Part shown: piece after piece, positions 1-8,464 of the stretch
How positions within the stretch are numbered: position 1 is the stretch's first letter
Layout of the letters: the number at the start of each line of letters is the position of its first letter
Source: Sphaerochaetaceae bacterium
Lineage (GTDB): Bacteria; Spirochaetota; Spirochaetia; Sphaerochaetales; Sphaerochaetaceae
Direction of reading: 5' to 3'
Length of the DNA: 41,916 nt
Assembly (NCBI GenBank): GCA_028532765.1
Contig: JAQQAR010000007.1
Span: forward strand, 1-41,916
Position numbers and translations under genes: made by a program
Notes under the pieces: model-generated
What the model was told of the DNA's origin: nothing
Databases searched by the model: none
Seen by the model: the letters and a program-made list of their open reading frames with translations, nothing else

Positions 1-147
1 GCTCAAGCCAAGGGTAAGCTGAATATCACTTGCCTTCTGTCCTAAGATATTCTGGTAGTTGTTGATGGTAATGTAGTCCAGCTGTCCGAATGTCCTCATT
101 GTATCGGTAATTTGATACGAGCCATAGAGCCCTGCAATGAGTGTATG
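1..147 (-). pseudogene. In-frame continuation of the outer-membrane gene beyond a TAG stop (partial, runs off window)
   Basis: Reading on past the TAG at 150-148 in the same frame gives 49 further codons with no stop, up to the window edge. They begin HTLIAGLYGSYQITDT and continue with alternating polar and hydrophobic residues and many aromatic and Gly residues, as in the beta-strands of the preceding 537 codons. No frameshift is needed, so a single base change (for example CAG to TAG) would account for it. It is either a real nonsense mutation, a sequencing error, or a read-through codon. The true C-terminus lies outside the window. Confidence 0.7.
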
Positions 148-1761
148 CTATACTGCATTACGGGACGCATAACTGGAATCAGCATAGTTGCCAACACTGC
201 CACCGGTTGTAGGCGTTTGGGAAATGTCAGCAACACCTCCGCCAACCCGAGTCCAATAAGTAAACATATCAAACGTACCGTGGGCCATATAGAACACATT
301 GCCACTCAGATTCCACTTCCCATAGGACTTCACCCCGCCATTGAGATTGACCACCAGGGCATCATTGCCATAGGTGTAGCCAATAAATTCTGAGTTATAG
401 CGCATCCCAGATTCATTGGTAAACTCCCTGATGGCCCCTACATAGTTGAGACCGTAGTCATCGTAGCCCGAGCTCGAATCATCAGGTGATGAAGTCTCTG
501 AGTAACGAAGGTAGAGATAGGGGTCTGTATAAGCGAATTCCAAGGAACCATAACCAATGGCATCGGCTACCGGAACTACTCCTTTCAACCCTACAAGATA
601 TCCAAAAGTAACAGGGAAGTTCGTTTCCGTGTCGCTGGGAACCGGCTCGCCAGGCAGGGAGAATTCATCAACCGCTGCCTGAGCATAGATATTCAAGCCA
701 CTCACTAGCGTATAGTCGAGCTCAAGCCCAAGGATGGAGTTTGCATTGCTGCGGATATAGTAGTCATGGAAGATCATGGCAGGATTGAGAATTCGTATAT
801 CCAAGTAATTTTCCTTACTCTGGTACATGATACTCTCGGTCAGTGTGAGGCCTACTTTATCATGGAACATCCTCCACTCGAGTCGATGGGACATGAACAT
901 GTAGATGCCATCCAGCACTTCTGACTGACCATCTCCTTCGTTGGGAGTACTTGCTCCCATCGCAGCTGATGCATCATAATACTGACTCGGATGCGGGAAG
1001 AATGATGTCACAAAGGTGTACTTGAACTTGTCACTGAAGGTGGTCACACGTGCCATGTTGTGGTACTTGAAGGAATCACTAACCATGAGATTGCCTGTAT
1101 GTCCTGCTCCCCAACTCAGTCTGTCTCGACCAAGCTGAAAACTCCAATGAGCCCCTCCTGCTGCAACAAAGGCCCTATAAGGCATGTTGAAGTCAAGATC
1201 AGTCATGATAGAAGGTGGAACCATCGGAATATTGGTACCAAATGTGGTAGCACCAAATCCGTTTTTCAATGTAAAGGTATTCCCTACACTCAACTCAGAA
1301 TATCCATAGAAGGATTCTGCAGGCCAGGTTTCCAAGCTTACAGTGAGCAGGGGCTTATGATGGATTTCGTCATAGTTCCAAGAATCTCTTCCTGTAAAGT
1401 TGGTGGTGTCACTATGGGTGTAGGTCTCCAAGGTTGCATCAAACCCCCAGCTCAAGCCAATACCCTTTCCTTGGGTCTTAGGTTCAATTCCGAGGACTGT
1501 CTGGACGTACTCATAGGTTTGTTTCATCGAGCCTTGCAACGCTGATGCCTTGATTTTCTCGACCATCAGGGATAGCTCAGCTTGACTATAAGGACCAGTG
1601 GTTGAGGGAAGGGACAACCCTTGGGCAATATACAGTGTCTCTATGGCGTCATAGACATCGCTGTCCAAGCTGTAGATCTTTTGTTGGTTCACTGCCCCAA
1701 AAATCGAGGTAGAGAAGAGACACATTACAAGACAACACACCAATACTCGAGTTATACGCAT
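148..1761 (-). CDS. Secreted outer-membrane beta-barrel protein, truncated by in-frame TAG
   Basis: The 537 codons start with a signal peptide (Arg-containing start, hydrophobic residues about 6-20, likely cut after SIFGA). An N-terminal segment (about residues 25-95) looks alpha-helical. The rest is rich in Tyr, Trp, Gly, Ser and Thr with alternating strands, as in porin-like or capsule-assembly (Wzi-like) barrels; a stretch near residue 215 with GRDRLSWGAG recalls that family, but I cannot assign it firmly. The ATG follows GGAG at 8 nt spacing. The frame ends in TAG at 150-148, but the same frame continues as barrel-like sequence to the window edge, so the gene is interrupted or misread. 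It lies 106 nt downstream of the ABC transporter operon and may have its own promoter. Export is inferred; function is unknown. Confidence 0.75.
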   Translation of the reverse strand: MRITRVLVCCLVMCLFSTSIFGAVNQQKIYSLDSDVYDAIETLYIAQGLSLPSTTGPYSQAELSLMVEKIKASALQGSMKQTYEYVQTVLGIEPKTQGKGIGLSWGFDATLETYTHSDTTNFTGRDSWNYDEIHHKPLLTVSLETWPAESFYGYSELSVGNTFTLKNGFGATTFGTNIPMVPPSIMTDLDFNMPYRAFVAAGGAHWSFQLGRDRLSWGAGHTGNLMVSDSFKYHNMARVTTFSDKFKYTFVTSFFPHPSQYYDASAAMGASTPNEGDGQSEVLDGIYMFMSHRLEWRMFHDKVGLTLTESIMYQSKENYLDIRILNPAMIFHDYYIRSNANSILGLELDYTLVSGLNIYAQAAVDEFSLPGEPVPSDTETNFPVTFGYLVGLKGVVPVADAIGYGSLEFAYTDPYLYLRYSETSSPDDSSSGYDDYGLNYVGAIREFTNESGMRYNSEFIGYTYGNDALVVNLNGGVKSYGKWNLSGNVFYMAHGTFDMFTYWTRVGGGVADISQTPTTGGSVGNYADSSYASRNAV

Positions 1762-1803
1762 TCCATACGCTCCAGTTTAATTTGTATTATGTAAACGAAA
1801 CAA

Positions 1804-1809
1804 ATTATA
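1804..1809 (-). promoter_or_regulatory. Possible -10 box (TATAAT) before the outer-membrane gene
   Basis: A perfect TATAAT on the minus strand lies 42 nt upstream of the ATG at 1761. No good -35 hexamer sits 16-18 nt upstream; that position falls inside the hairpin at 1818-1834. The call is therefore weak. Confidence 0.35.
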
Positions 1810-1817
1810 CCAAAGGA

Positions 1818-1834
1818 GGTGCCAAAATGGCACC
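1818..1834 (-). terminator. Hairpin between the DUF6672-like gene and the outer-membrane gene
   Basis: GGTGCC pairs with GGCACC (1818-1823 with 1829-1834) around a 5-nt loop, and the stem can extend outward by two pairs, one of them G-U. On the minus strand it is followed by TCCTTTGG, not a T-run, so it is a weak terminator at best. It may instead mark the 3' end of the ABC operon mRNA or slow decay. Confidence 0.4.
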
Positions 1835-1867
1835 CCTAATCTTACATATTGTTACATTTTCAGCGAT

Positions 1868-2353
1868 TTATATATCTGTCAATAACACGGAAAGCTCATC
1901 GGTAACGACCTCTTCCTCGCGATCAGCTGCTGTGACAGCATAGGTTGGAGGTTCATAACTTTCCAACCATAGTGCTTGATCAGCTTCGGGATTGGCAACC
2001 AACGTTGGAATAGAGAGAAGAACCATCTCCTGCATCAGGGGAACCTTGAAAGTCCTTTCAATTGTAAACTCTTCCCAGTTGGAGTCTGTATAGATGATGG
2101 TTACAGAATGCTTCTGTCCTGTCACTTCTTCTTTGTCACGATCACGAGCAGCAAGTTCCATTGGCTCTAGGTTGTTTATCTGAATTTCCACCAACTGCAA
2201 TGCTCTTATCTCTTCCCCTTCAATCGTAACGGTTTTGTTGTCGAGCAAAACCGTATGTTGTTTACCGATGAAGAACAATAGTACGCTGAACACAAGGATG
2301 ACAAGAATAGCAACAAAACGAAACCAGAATATTCTTGTGAGGGCTAGCTTCAT
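1868..2353 (-). CDS. DUF6672-like single-pass membrane protein of the ABC operon
   Basis: This 161-residue protein has a basic N-terminus and one hydrophobic segment at about residues 12-29, followed by a soluble domain of about 130 residues that would lie outside the cytoplasmic membrane. I recognise it as the DUF6672 type found with this kind of ABC transporter in spirochaetes; that naming is from memory. No catalytic motif is visible, and the C-terminal part is acidic. Its ATG overlaps the stop of the upstream permease gene by 4 nt, so it is translationally coupled to the transporter. A role as an accessory or assembly subunit of the importer is inferred from position only. Confidence 0.7.
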   Translation of the reverse strand: MKLALTRIFWFRFVAILVILVFSVLLFFIGKQHTVLLDNKTVTIEGEEIRALQLVEIQINNLEPMELAARDRDKEEVTGQKHSVTIIYTDSNWEEFTIERTFKVPLMQEMVLLSIPTLVANPEADQALWLESYEPPTYAVTAADREEEVVTDELSVLLTDI

Positions 2354-3465
2354 GTGGAGGCCTCCTGTTCAGCTGCAAGTTGCATACCAGCGTAATGCTG
2401 GTCCCGCTTCTTCCGCACTTCGTAGAGAACCAGTGAAATAGTAATAACACCGTAGGAAACAAATACACGGAAGTACTCACCAAGCTGTGCTTGCCCAATC
2501 AAGTTCTTTCCAGCCATGGGGCTGACAACGAACATTAGGTGGAACAAAATTACTCCTAAGAATACATTCCGTATGTTTGCCTTACTGACTGATGCTCCGC
2601 CAACAAGAAGGGCTGCAACACTGAACATGCCTATCTGCATATGACTATTGTAGGTGTTCAATGTTCCAATATTCTGGAGATAAAGAATCATCCCGTAACC
2701 AGCGAAAACCGTGGAAATGACGATTGATACGATACGAGTATGCTCAACCTTGATACCTGCAGCTCTTGCCACTTCCATGTCCTGGCCTACGGCACGCATA
2801 TCCTGCCCAAGTTTGGTTTTCTTGAACCAGAGAATGAACAAGCAAAGAACAGCAATAACCAGCAGAGTCCCCAATGGGATGGGAATACCAAAGAGGCGAA
2901 TCAAGAGAAGATCATCAAGAGCCCTTCTAATCCCAATCAAGTTTACGGTATTACGGATACCATACCCACGTGGCAACAACAGTGCATTACTTCTCACAGG
3001 GATAACAGCACCCATTCCATACAGTACAACCAACTGGTAAATACCATTCATGAAGAAGCCGATGATATAACTTGTCACCATCTCTCTTCCTCGTGCCATG
3101 TTCAATATCTTTCCACACCACCATCCCAATATGACGGAAATCGGGGTGGAGATGATCATGGCAAGGATGATACCTGGGATCCCTACGATACCCCAGTCAC
3201 TGATCAGGATGAGCCCGATTTGACCGGCCATCGCCCCAAGGGTCATACCAAAGTTCAATCCCATTCCAGCGAGAATCGGAATTAAAAGGCTGACAATCAA
3301 GAATGAGTTTCTTGAGATTCGGATAACAATTTCACTTACAAGATAGTTTGCAGAATAACCACTAAGAGGAATACCAAACGCACATATCACCAAGAACAGG
3401 ATAGGAACGGTATTGTTTCCCATAATACGGAGAAGTTTTTGTGTTTTAGTCATCTGGAGTGTCAT
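2350..3465 (-). CDS. ABC transporter permease (BPD_transp_2 type), second of pair
   Basis: The 371-residue protein has about eight to ten hydrophobic segments and belongs to the permease family used with sugar and nucleoside importers (RbsC, BmpA-type systems). The segment GGASVSKANIRNVFLGVILF near residue 310 matches the family's conserved late helix, and a near-identical motif occurs in the neighbouring permease. The ATG has a strong ribosome site (GGAGG, 7 nt away) and overlaps the upstream stop by 4 nt, as does the next gene. Together with the other permease it should form the membrane channel of a heterodimeric importer fed by the DUF3798-like binding protein. The substrate cannot be read from the sequence. 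Confidence 0.88.
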   Translation of the reverse strand: MTLQMTKTQKLLRIMGNNTVPILFLVICAFGIPLSGYSANYLVSEIVIRISRNSFLIVSLLIPILAGMGLNFGMTLGAMAGQIGLILISDWGIVGIPGIILAMIISTPISVILGWWCGKILNMARGREMVTSYIIGFFMNGIYQLVVLYGMGAVIPVRSNALLLPRGYGIRNTVNLIGIRRALDDLLLIRLFGIPIPLGTLLVIAVLCLFILWFKKTKLGQDMRAVGQDMEVARAAGIKVEHTRIVSIVISTVFAGYGMILYLQNIGTLNTYNSHMQIGMFSVAALLVGGASVSKANIRNVFLGVILFHLMFVVSPMAGKNLIGQAQLGEYFRVFVSYGVITISLVLYEVRKKRDQHYAGMQLAAEQEAST

Positions 3466-4523
3466 CGTATCACCTCCGTTTTTCTGGTCAAGGCGTATAG
3501 AATCATACCATTAGATACGACAATTCTGATAACCTCACTCATGTCTGTATGAATCATGGAATTCATTACAGAAGGGGTCATTGTTACAATACCTTGGAAG
3601 AGGAATGTACCAATTACTACGTTCAGGATGGAAGCCTTATTAACTGAAGCTCCTCCTATCAATATTGCAGATACTGCTGGGAGCGCCATGTAGAATGGCC
3701 CCATATATAACTGAATGAACCCAAAACTCTGCTGATATACCAAGATACCAATAGCACCAAGCCATGTGGACATGATTACACTCAACGTCCTGACCTTATC
3801 CACATTGATACCACTCGCTCGAGCAAAGACTGAGTTTGAACCCACTGCGGTCATGGCAGTACCGGTCTTGGTATGCAAAAATGCCCAGATGATAAATGCC
3901 AGAAGCCCAAAGAATAACAACATTCCAGTGGGAATGATAAGATGATCGGTCAACTGGATGGACAAGAAGTCATTGAGGACATGCAGGTAATAGCCCTCCG
4001 TGGAAATAGTGGTACGTAAACCTGTTCCGCTATACCCCCAAACCATGGTTGGGTTATTGAAAGGGAGCAACAACCACATGATACACATGAATGCAACACT
4101 GGAAAATCCAACATAGGTTGCAATCATCATCTCTCCACCCTTAACTCGATTGAGCAATTGTCCATAACCCCAACCAAGAATGACAGCAAATGGAGTTGCA
4201 AACAGGATTGCCAGCAGAAATGAGGTTGGTCCTGGGATATTCACCTGGAGCGAGATAGTTGCACCCAACAGACCGGCTATTATTCCCAAGGGAAGTCCAA
4301 AATTCAATCCACAACCACTGTGAATCATGGGAACCATTGCCAATACCATTACTGCATTCATTCCAAAGCGATTGAAGGTATCTGAGAGACTGGTTCCAAT
4401 ATTTACCCCAACAAAGGGAGCTGTAATAAAAAGCGACAAGAGGAACAACCCAATAATGATACGGGGCAATCCAAATGATTTAACGAGACCTTTAGCCGAA
4501 GAAGTCAGCTCCTGCAGATTCAT
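3462..4523 (-). CDS. ABC transporter permease (BPD_transp_2 type), first of pair
   Basis: The 353-residue integral membrane protein is a paralogue of the next gene downstream: both share the order of hydrophobic segments, a GLNFG motif near residue 70-75 and a GGASVNKASI/GGASVSKANI motif near the C-terminus. The family makes the transmembrane channel of carbohydrate- or nucleoside-type ABC importers. The ATG follows GGAGG at 6 nt and overlaps the ATPase stop by 4 nt (ATGA arrangement), so ATPase and both permeases are translationally coupled. Two different permeases imply a heterodimer, as in BmpA-type systems rather than the homodimeric RbsC type. Confidence 0.88.
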   Translation of the reverse strand: MNLQELTSSAKGLVKSFGLPRIIIGLFLLSLFITAPFVGVNIGTSLSDTFNRFGMNAVMVLAMVPMIHSGCGLNFGLPLGIIAGLLGATISLQVNIPGPTSFLLAILFATPFAVILGWGYGQLLNRVKGGEMMIATYVGFSSVAFMCIMWLLLPFNNPTMVWGYSGTGLRTTISTEGYYLHVLNDFLSIQLTDHLIIPTGMLLFFGLLAFIIWAFLHTKTGTAMTAVGSNSVFARASGINVDKVRTLSVIMSTWLGAIGILVYQQSFGFIQLYMGPFYMALPAVSAILIGGASVNKASILNVVIGTFLFQGIVTMTPSVMNSMIHTDMSEVIRIVVSNGMILYALTRKTEVIR

Positions 4524-6154
4524 ACGCTCCCTCCTTCTAGTATCTGGCTCTGTTGCCCTATCATCAAGAGACCAAATTCCGCACTATCGGTAGTAGCTGG
4601 CAAGACACCGAAGACCTTCCCATCACTAATGATAGCAACCCGATCGCAAATTGCTCTCAACTCTTCTAATTCACTAGATATCATCACAATTGTCGTTCCA
4701 CTTTCCTCATTGTATTTTCTGAGAGCTTTCAGAACCAGAGATTTAGCTCCAATATCGATACCTCGTGTAGGTTCAGATACAAAGAGTAGTTTTGGGCCTA
4801 CTGCGAAGGCTTTCGCAAGACAGACTTTCTGTTGGTTTCCCCCAGAAAGCTCCTTCGCTCTTTGCTTGGTACTGGTACAACGGATTTCAAGTTGCTGTAC
4901 ATAGGACTCAGTTTCCTCCTCGATAGCATCTTGGTCACGCCATTTAAGCAAGCCTCCTAAATACTGTTTCAAATACTTCTCCTGAATCTGCATAGCAGTA
5001 AAGGAGATGTTCCATTCCAAGCTCTCGTCGAGGAGTAAGCCTACCCCTCGTCGGTCTTCACTTACAAAAGCCATTCCAGCATCCAGGAAGTGCCTGGGAT
5101 TGTTTAATGCAATCTCCTTACCTTCGAAAATGACTTTACCTCCAGCAGGAAAGAGACCCATGGCACCGTTGGGAATACCAAGCTTCCCTTGTCCAGCCAT
5201 ACCTCCAATCCCTAGGATTTCTCCCTTATGGACATCCAAGGATACATCCCTAACAATTTCTCCTGGCATATCCACCCAGAGGTTCTGTAGGGAGAGCAAC
5301 ACAGGGGTGTTTTCGTAATCAAATCCTCTCGATTCTCTCTTTGAACTACCCACATCGCGGCCAACCATCCAACGAGCGATGTCAGCGATTACAACACCTT
5401 GGGAAGGTACTGTCTTGATAATCTGACCATCACGCATAACCATGATTGTGTTACAAACATCAATGATTTCCTGTAAACGGTGGCTGATAAAGATGATGGA
5501 AATGCCACTTTCACTCAATAGCCGCATTGCCTTAAGCAGACTATCTGCTTCCTGCTCCGATAGTACTGCCGTTGGTTCATCAAGCACCAACAACTTGATT
5601 CCTTCGGCAACATCCGTTGCTTCCTTGCTCAGCTCACGCGCAATCTCAGTAAACTGCTTATGGCCAACCGGCATCTGAGAAACCAACATATCCTTGTCCA
5701 AGGGGACATTAAGCCTGCCGATAGCGCGCTCGGAGATATAGTTCATTTGCTCACGATCAAGAATATTCAAGCGTTCCCCGAATAACTCGGAAAAAACAGT
5801 ATATTTCAATGGTTCCCGATTCAGGAGAATATTTTCGGTAGCAGTAAAATCAGGCAATAGTGAAAACTCTTGGTGTACCATCCCAATTCCTTTTGCGAGA
5901 GCGTCAATCGGAGAGGAAAATTGCACTATCTCCCCATTGATCATGACATCCCCACCATAGCCCCCAGTCTGATGAATCTCATCCATTCCAAAGAGAATCT
6001 TCATCAGCGTGGATTTTCCGGCACCGTTCTCGCCTACCAAACCTAAAATCTCTCCTTTCTTGAGAGAGAAATTGATGTCGGTGAGTACTTTGTTTCCGAA
6101 AAAATCCTTGCTGATGTGCTTCATCTCCAGCAAAGGTGTTTCGTTTTCATGCAT
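4520..6154 (-). CDS. Sugar/nucleoside-type ABC transporter, double ATP-binding protein
   Basis: This 544-residue protein carries two nucleotide-binding domains in tandem, like RbsA, MglA or BmpA-associated ATPases. Domain 1 has Walker A GENGAGKST (residues 41-49) and Walker B LLVLDEPTAV, with a degenerate signature (MPVGHKQ in place of LSGGQ). Domain 2 has a degenerate Walker A (GMAGQGKLG), an intact LSGGNQQKV signature, and FVSEPTRG where the Walker B Asp is replaced by Ser. This suggests asymmetric ATP sites. I chose the ATG at 6154 because it has an AGGA site and puts the first domain at the usual distance. An upstream in-frame ATG at 6265 falls inside the hairpin at 6251-6273, and one at 6211 lacks a ribosome site. 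Confidence 0.88.
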   Translation of the reverse strand: MHENETPLLEMKHISKDFFGNKVLTDINFSLKKGEILGLVGENGAGKSTLMKILFGMDEIHQTGGYGGDVMINGEIVQFSSPIDALAKGIGMVHQEFSLLPDFTATENILLNREPLKYTVFSELFGERLNILDREQMNYISERAIGRLNVPLDKDMLVSQMPVGHKQFTEIARELSKEATDVAEGIKLLVLDEPTAVLSEQEADSLLKAMRLLSESGISIIFISHRLQEIIDVCNTIMVMRDGQIIKTVPSQGVVIADIARWMVGRDVGSSKRESRGFDYENTPVLLSLQNLWVDMPGEIVRDVSLDVHKGEILGIGGMAGQGKLGIPNGAMGLFPAGGKVIFEGKEIALNNPRHFLDAGMAFVSEDRRGVGLLLDESLEWNISFTAMQIQEKYLKQYLGGLLKWRDQDAIEEETESYVQQLEIRCTSTKQRAKELSGGNQQKVCLAKAFAVGPKLLFVSEPTRGIDIGAKSLVLKALRKYNEESGTTIVMISSELEELRAICDRVAIISDGKVFGVLPATTDSAEFGLLMIGQQSQILEGGSV

Positions 6155-6250
6155 CTCTTTTATATCCTTCAAAACTTGGTTATGACTCTTGCCTGCCCAA
6201 ACAACAGTCATACCCACGTTGTCGTTGCGTTTGAAACTAATCGCTACAAA

Positions 6251-6273
6251 GGGGGAGAGCAACACTCTCCCCC
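6251..6273 (-). promoter_or_regulatory. 9-bp hairpin between binding-protein and ATPase genes
   Basis: GGGGGAGAG and CTCTCCCCC form a perfect 9-bp stem with a 5-nt loop (stems 6251-6259 and 6265-6273), 20 nt after the binding-protein stop codon. Only TTT follows on the minus strand, so termination should be partial. Such hairpins commonly protect the 3' end of binding-protein mRNA and lower expression of the ATPase and permeases; that role is inferred here. Confidence 0.7.
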
Positions 6274-6293
6274 TGTATTTCGATTACATTACC

Positions 6294-7508
6294 TTATTTA
6301 ATGGCAAAATACTTCTCGGGAACGATCAACTCTGCGTTACCCATGTAGCCCTTACCCATCATGTAGGTATCTTGGTAGATAAGAACATGGTTTCTTGCAC
6401 GAACACCAGTATTGACGTCGGTGTAGAAAGAACCATTCCACTTAGCACCAGGTGTATACTTACCATAGGCTTTCATCAGATCGGAAAGCTTGAGCAATTC
6501 ACTCTCACCGCTAAGAACGTTGATAGCGTGCTGGCCAAGACCGGCAGTGGTGGTATAACCATAGGAGTATGCCCAGGTTCCGAAACGGCCTGCGCCACCC
6601 TTCTCAACAACAGAAGCCTCAACTTTCTCAAGGATTGCCTTGAAATCACCAGCTTCAGCAGAGAGGTCGATGCCCAATGCACCAGGATATCCCATGAGAG
6701 GACTTGGCAGGTCAGCTTCGATGAAGTAACCACCGTAAGTCATCAGTTGCTTAAGCAATGGCTCGGTGTGAGCATCGTTTGTGCAGAAGAAAGCTGCATT
6801 CTGGCCATATGATTCAATCCAAGCGGGGACTTTTTCGAGAATGTACTGCTGAGCACCAGCAACACCTACATCAGAAGTCGGGTCGGGAGCGGTTTCCATG
6901 ACAAATTCCATTCCAAGCTCTTCACAAGTAGCACGCATAATTGCAACACGGCGACTCATAGTCTCATAGCTGAGGTGTCTTGGGAATGAGATGTGCACGA
7001 ACGTGTCACAGCCAAGCTCATGAGCAGTGCGAATGATCAAATAGCCACGAGCAACAAAGTCATTATTGACTGCCAGATCGGCAGCACTCTGAATGACACC
7101 TGGATCTTCATGTGCTTCTCCAGCAATGGTGATGATGTCAGGTCTTCTTTCCTTAATGCGGCGGAAAGCCTCAGTAGTTCCAGGGATTGCCTGATTTACG
7201 ATGATAGCTTTCATCTTCGGATCATCAGCAAGACCACTGATAACACTAATAGTAGTCTCAGCTTCATCCATGAAGTTATCAGGATAGGTAACGTGTTGGA
7301 TTTTTCCACCATCATTCACTGAACCATACTCTTCCATAAGACGTTCTGCACCACGCAGATCATCCTCTGACTGGGATACAGTTCCGGTTACGATACCAAT
7401 GTGGAAATCATCTGCAGCAGGTGCTGCAGCCGCTTCCTGTGCACCTTGAGCAAAAAGGAACCCTGATGCTAACAGAACACAGAGAATGAGCACAAAAGTC
7501 TTTTTCAT
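6294..7508 (-). CDS. DUF3798-type periplasmic substrate-binding protein
   Basis: The 404-residue protein has a signal peptide (KK start, hydrophobic residues 5-19, likely cut after A20 in FLFAQGAQEA); no lipobox follows, so it is probably soluble. The mature part begins with FHIGIVTGTVSQSEDD, the pattern of a type I periplasmic binding fold, and is separated from the signal by an Ala-rich linker. I recognise it as the DUF3798 type. It opens a five-gene operon with ATPase, two permeases and a DUF6672-like protein, so it should deliver the substrate, which is unknown. The ATG has AAGGAG at about 10 nt. A promoter lies just upstream and a stabilising hairpin follows the stop, as expected for the most abundant subunit. 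Confidence 0.85.
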   Translation of the reverse strand: MKKTFVLILCVLLASGFLFAQGAQEAAAAPAADDFHIGIVTGTVSQSEDDLRGAERLMEEYGSVNDGGKIQHVTYPDNFMDEAETTISVISGLADDPKMKAIIVNQAIPGTTEAFRRIKERRPDIITIAGEAHEDPGVIQSAADLAVNNDFVARGYLIIRTAHELGCDTFVHISFPRHLSYETMSRRVAIMRATCEELGMEFVMETAPDPTSDVGVAGAQQYILEKVPAWIESYGQNAAFFCTNDAHTEPLLKQLMTYGGYFIEADLPSPLMGYPGALGIDLSAEAGDFKAILEKVEASVVEKGGAGRFGTWAYSYGYTTTAGLGQHAINVLSGESELLKLSDLMKAYGKYTPGAKWNGSFYTDVNTGVRARNHVLIYQDTYMMGKGYMGNAELIVPEKYFAIK

Positions 7509-7547
7509 TTCTTCTTCTCTCCTTAATCGGAATTTTTCCTAGTTTTA

Positions 7548-7576
7548 ATAATAAGGAGAAGATGGGCTCAGCGCAA
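7548..7576 (-). promoter_or_regulatory. Sigma70-type promoter of the ABC importer operon
   Basis: TTGCGC (7576-7571) and TATTAT (7553-7548) stand exactly 17 nt apart on the minus strand, about 40 nt upstream of the binding-protein ATG and downstream of the rlmB terminator. The -10 matches 5 of 6 and the -35 4 of 6 consensus bases. Confidence 0.6.
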
Positions 7577-7626
7577 GAAAAGATTGTTTTTTTATACAAG
7601 TTTCTGTAAATTTACTGCATAGATAT

Positions 7627-7657
7627 AAAAAAGGACCCACTTTTTAGGTGCGTCCTT
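7627..7657 (-). terminator. Intrinsic terminator after rlmB
   Basis: A 10-bp stem with one G-G mismatch (7631-7640 with 7648-7657, 7-nt loop) is followed on the minus strand by a run of T residues (about six, two of them in the stem). It sits 27 nt after the rlmB stop and isolates the ABC operon. Confidence 0.8.
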
Positions 7658-7683
7658 GGACAATTTATCATATTTGCCTACTA

Positions 7684-8439
7684 CTATCTTGTTGCTTGTT
7701 GCCTTCTCACTTCATAAAGGAGTATCCCTGTTGCAACGGAAACGTTCAAGGAATCGATGTGACCGGTCATAGGAATGGTGACCATATGGTCGCAGAGACG
7801 CTGGGTAAGCTGCCCAATACCTTTTCCTTCACTGCCCATAACCAATACGGTTCTATTAGGAAATGTGGTCTTGTATACTGCCTGCCCATCCATTGCCGCG
7901 CCGTATACCCAGAACCCTTGACTCTTCAAGTACTCAATTTCACGGTTGATGTTTGTCACCTGCGCCATGGGTACATAGTGCGCAGCCCCAGAGGAGACTT
8001 TGATGACCGTGCTGTTCGCATGGGCACTCCGTCTGTCAGGAATCACAACCAGGGATACAGAGAACTGATCTGCTGAGCGAAGGATGGCTCCTAGGTTCTG
8101 AGGATCGGTAATCTCATCAAGCACAAGAACCAGTGCACTGTCATCATCCTTAAGATTCTTGCAAAAATCCTTTACTGAAAGATTCTGGACCTTGCCACCC
8201 AACTTCTGTGCAGAACTCACAAGATCCAACACAACACCACGGTGGTCCGCCTGACTGACCATTCGGTCCATTTCAACCTTTGCAATCTTCTTGACCACAA
8301 CTTTCGAGCTCAGTCTAGCTTGTCTCTCCAAATCTTGGGTATGCCCACCCATTCCTCTGGCGATGTAGAGCACCGACCCTGAGGAAGCCTTTTTCAGACC
8401 TTCTTCTATGGCATGAAAGCCAATTATTTTCTCACCCAT
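7684..8439 (-). CDS. rlmB: 23S rRNA 2'-O-methyltransferase, RlmB/TrmH family
   Basis: The 251-residue protein is a SpoU-class (SPOUT, knotted) methyltransferase that uses S-adenosylmethionine to methylate a ribose; RlmB acts on guanosine 2251 of 23S rRNA. An N-terminal substrate-binding part (residues 1-75, GFHAIEEGLKKA) precedes the catalytic domain with its three motifs: DPQNLGAILRSADQ, then GSEGKGIGQLTQRLCD, then IPMTGHIDSLNVSVATGILLYE at the C-terminus. The ATG follows AGGAG at 6 nt. The gene comes after dnaJ, past a modest terminator, and has its own terminator. The exact rRNA target is inferred from family similarity; a tRNA target (TrmH) is less likely given the extra N-terminal domain. 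Confidence 0.9.
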   Translation of the reverse strand: MGEKIIGFHAIEEGLKKASSGSVLYIARGMGGHTQDLERQARLSSKVVVKKIAKVEMDRMVSQADHRGVVLDLVSSAQKLGGKVQNLSVKDFCKNLKDDDSALVLVLDEITDPQNLGAILRSADQFSVSLVVIPDRRSAHANSTVIKVSSGAAHYVPMAQVTNINREIEYLKSQGFWVYGAAMDGQAVYKTTFPNRTVLVMGSEGKGIGQLTQRLCDHMVTIPMTGHIDSLNVSVATGILLYEVRRQQATR

Positions 8440-8464
8440 GCAATGCTCCTATGCATTACGCGAT

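Noticed and set aside
6155..6265. ATPase start at 6265 with 37 extra residues
   Set aside because: The start codon is inside the 6251-6273 hairpin and the extension has no family features; 6154 has a ribosome site.
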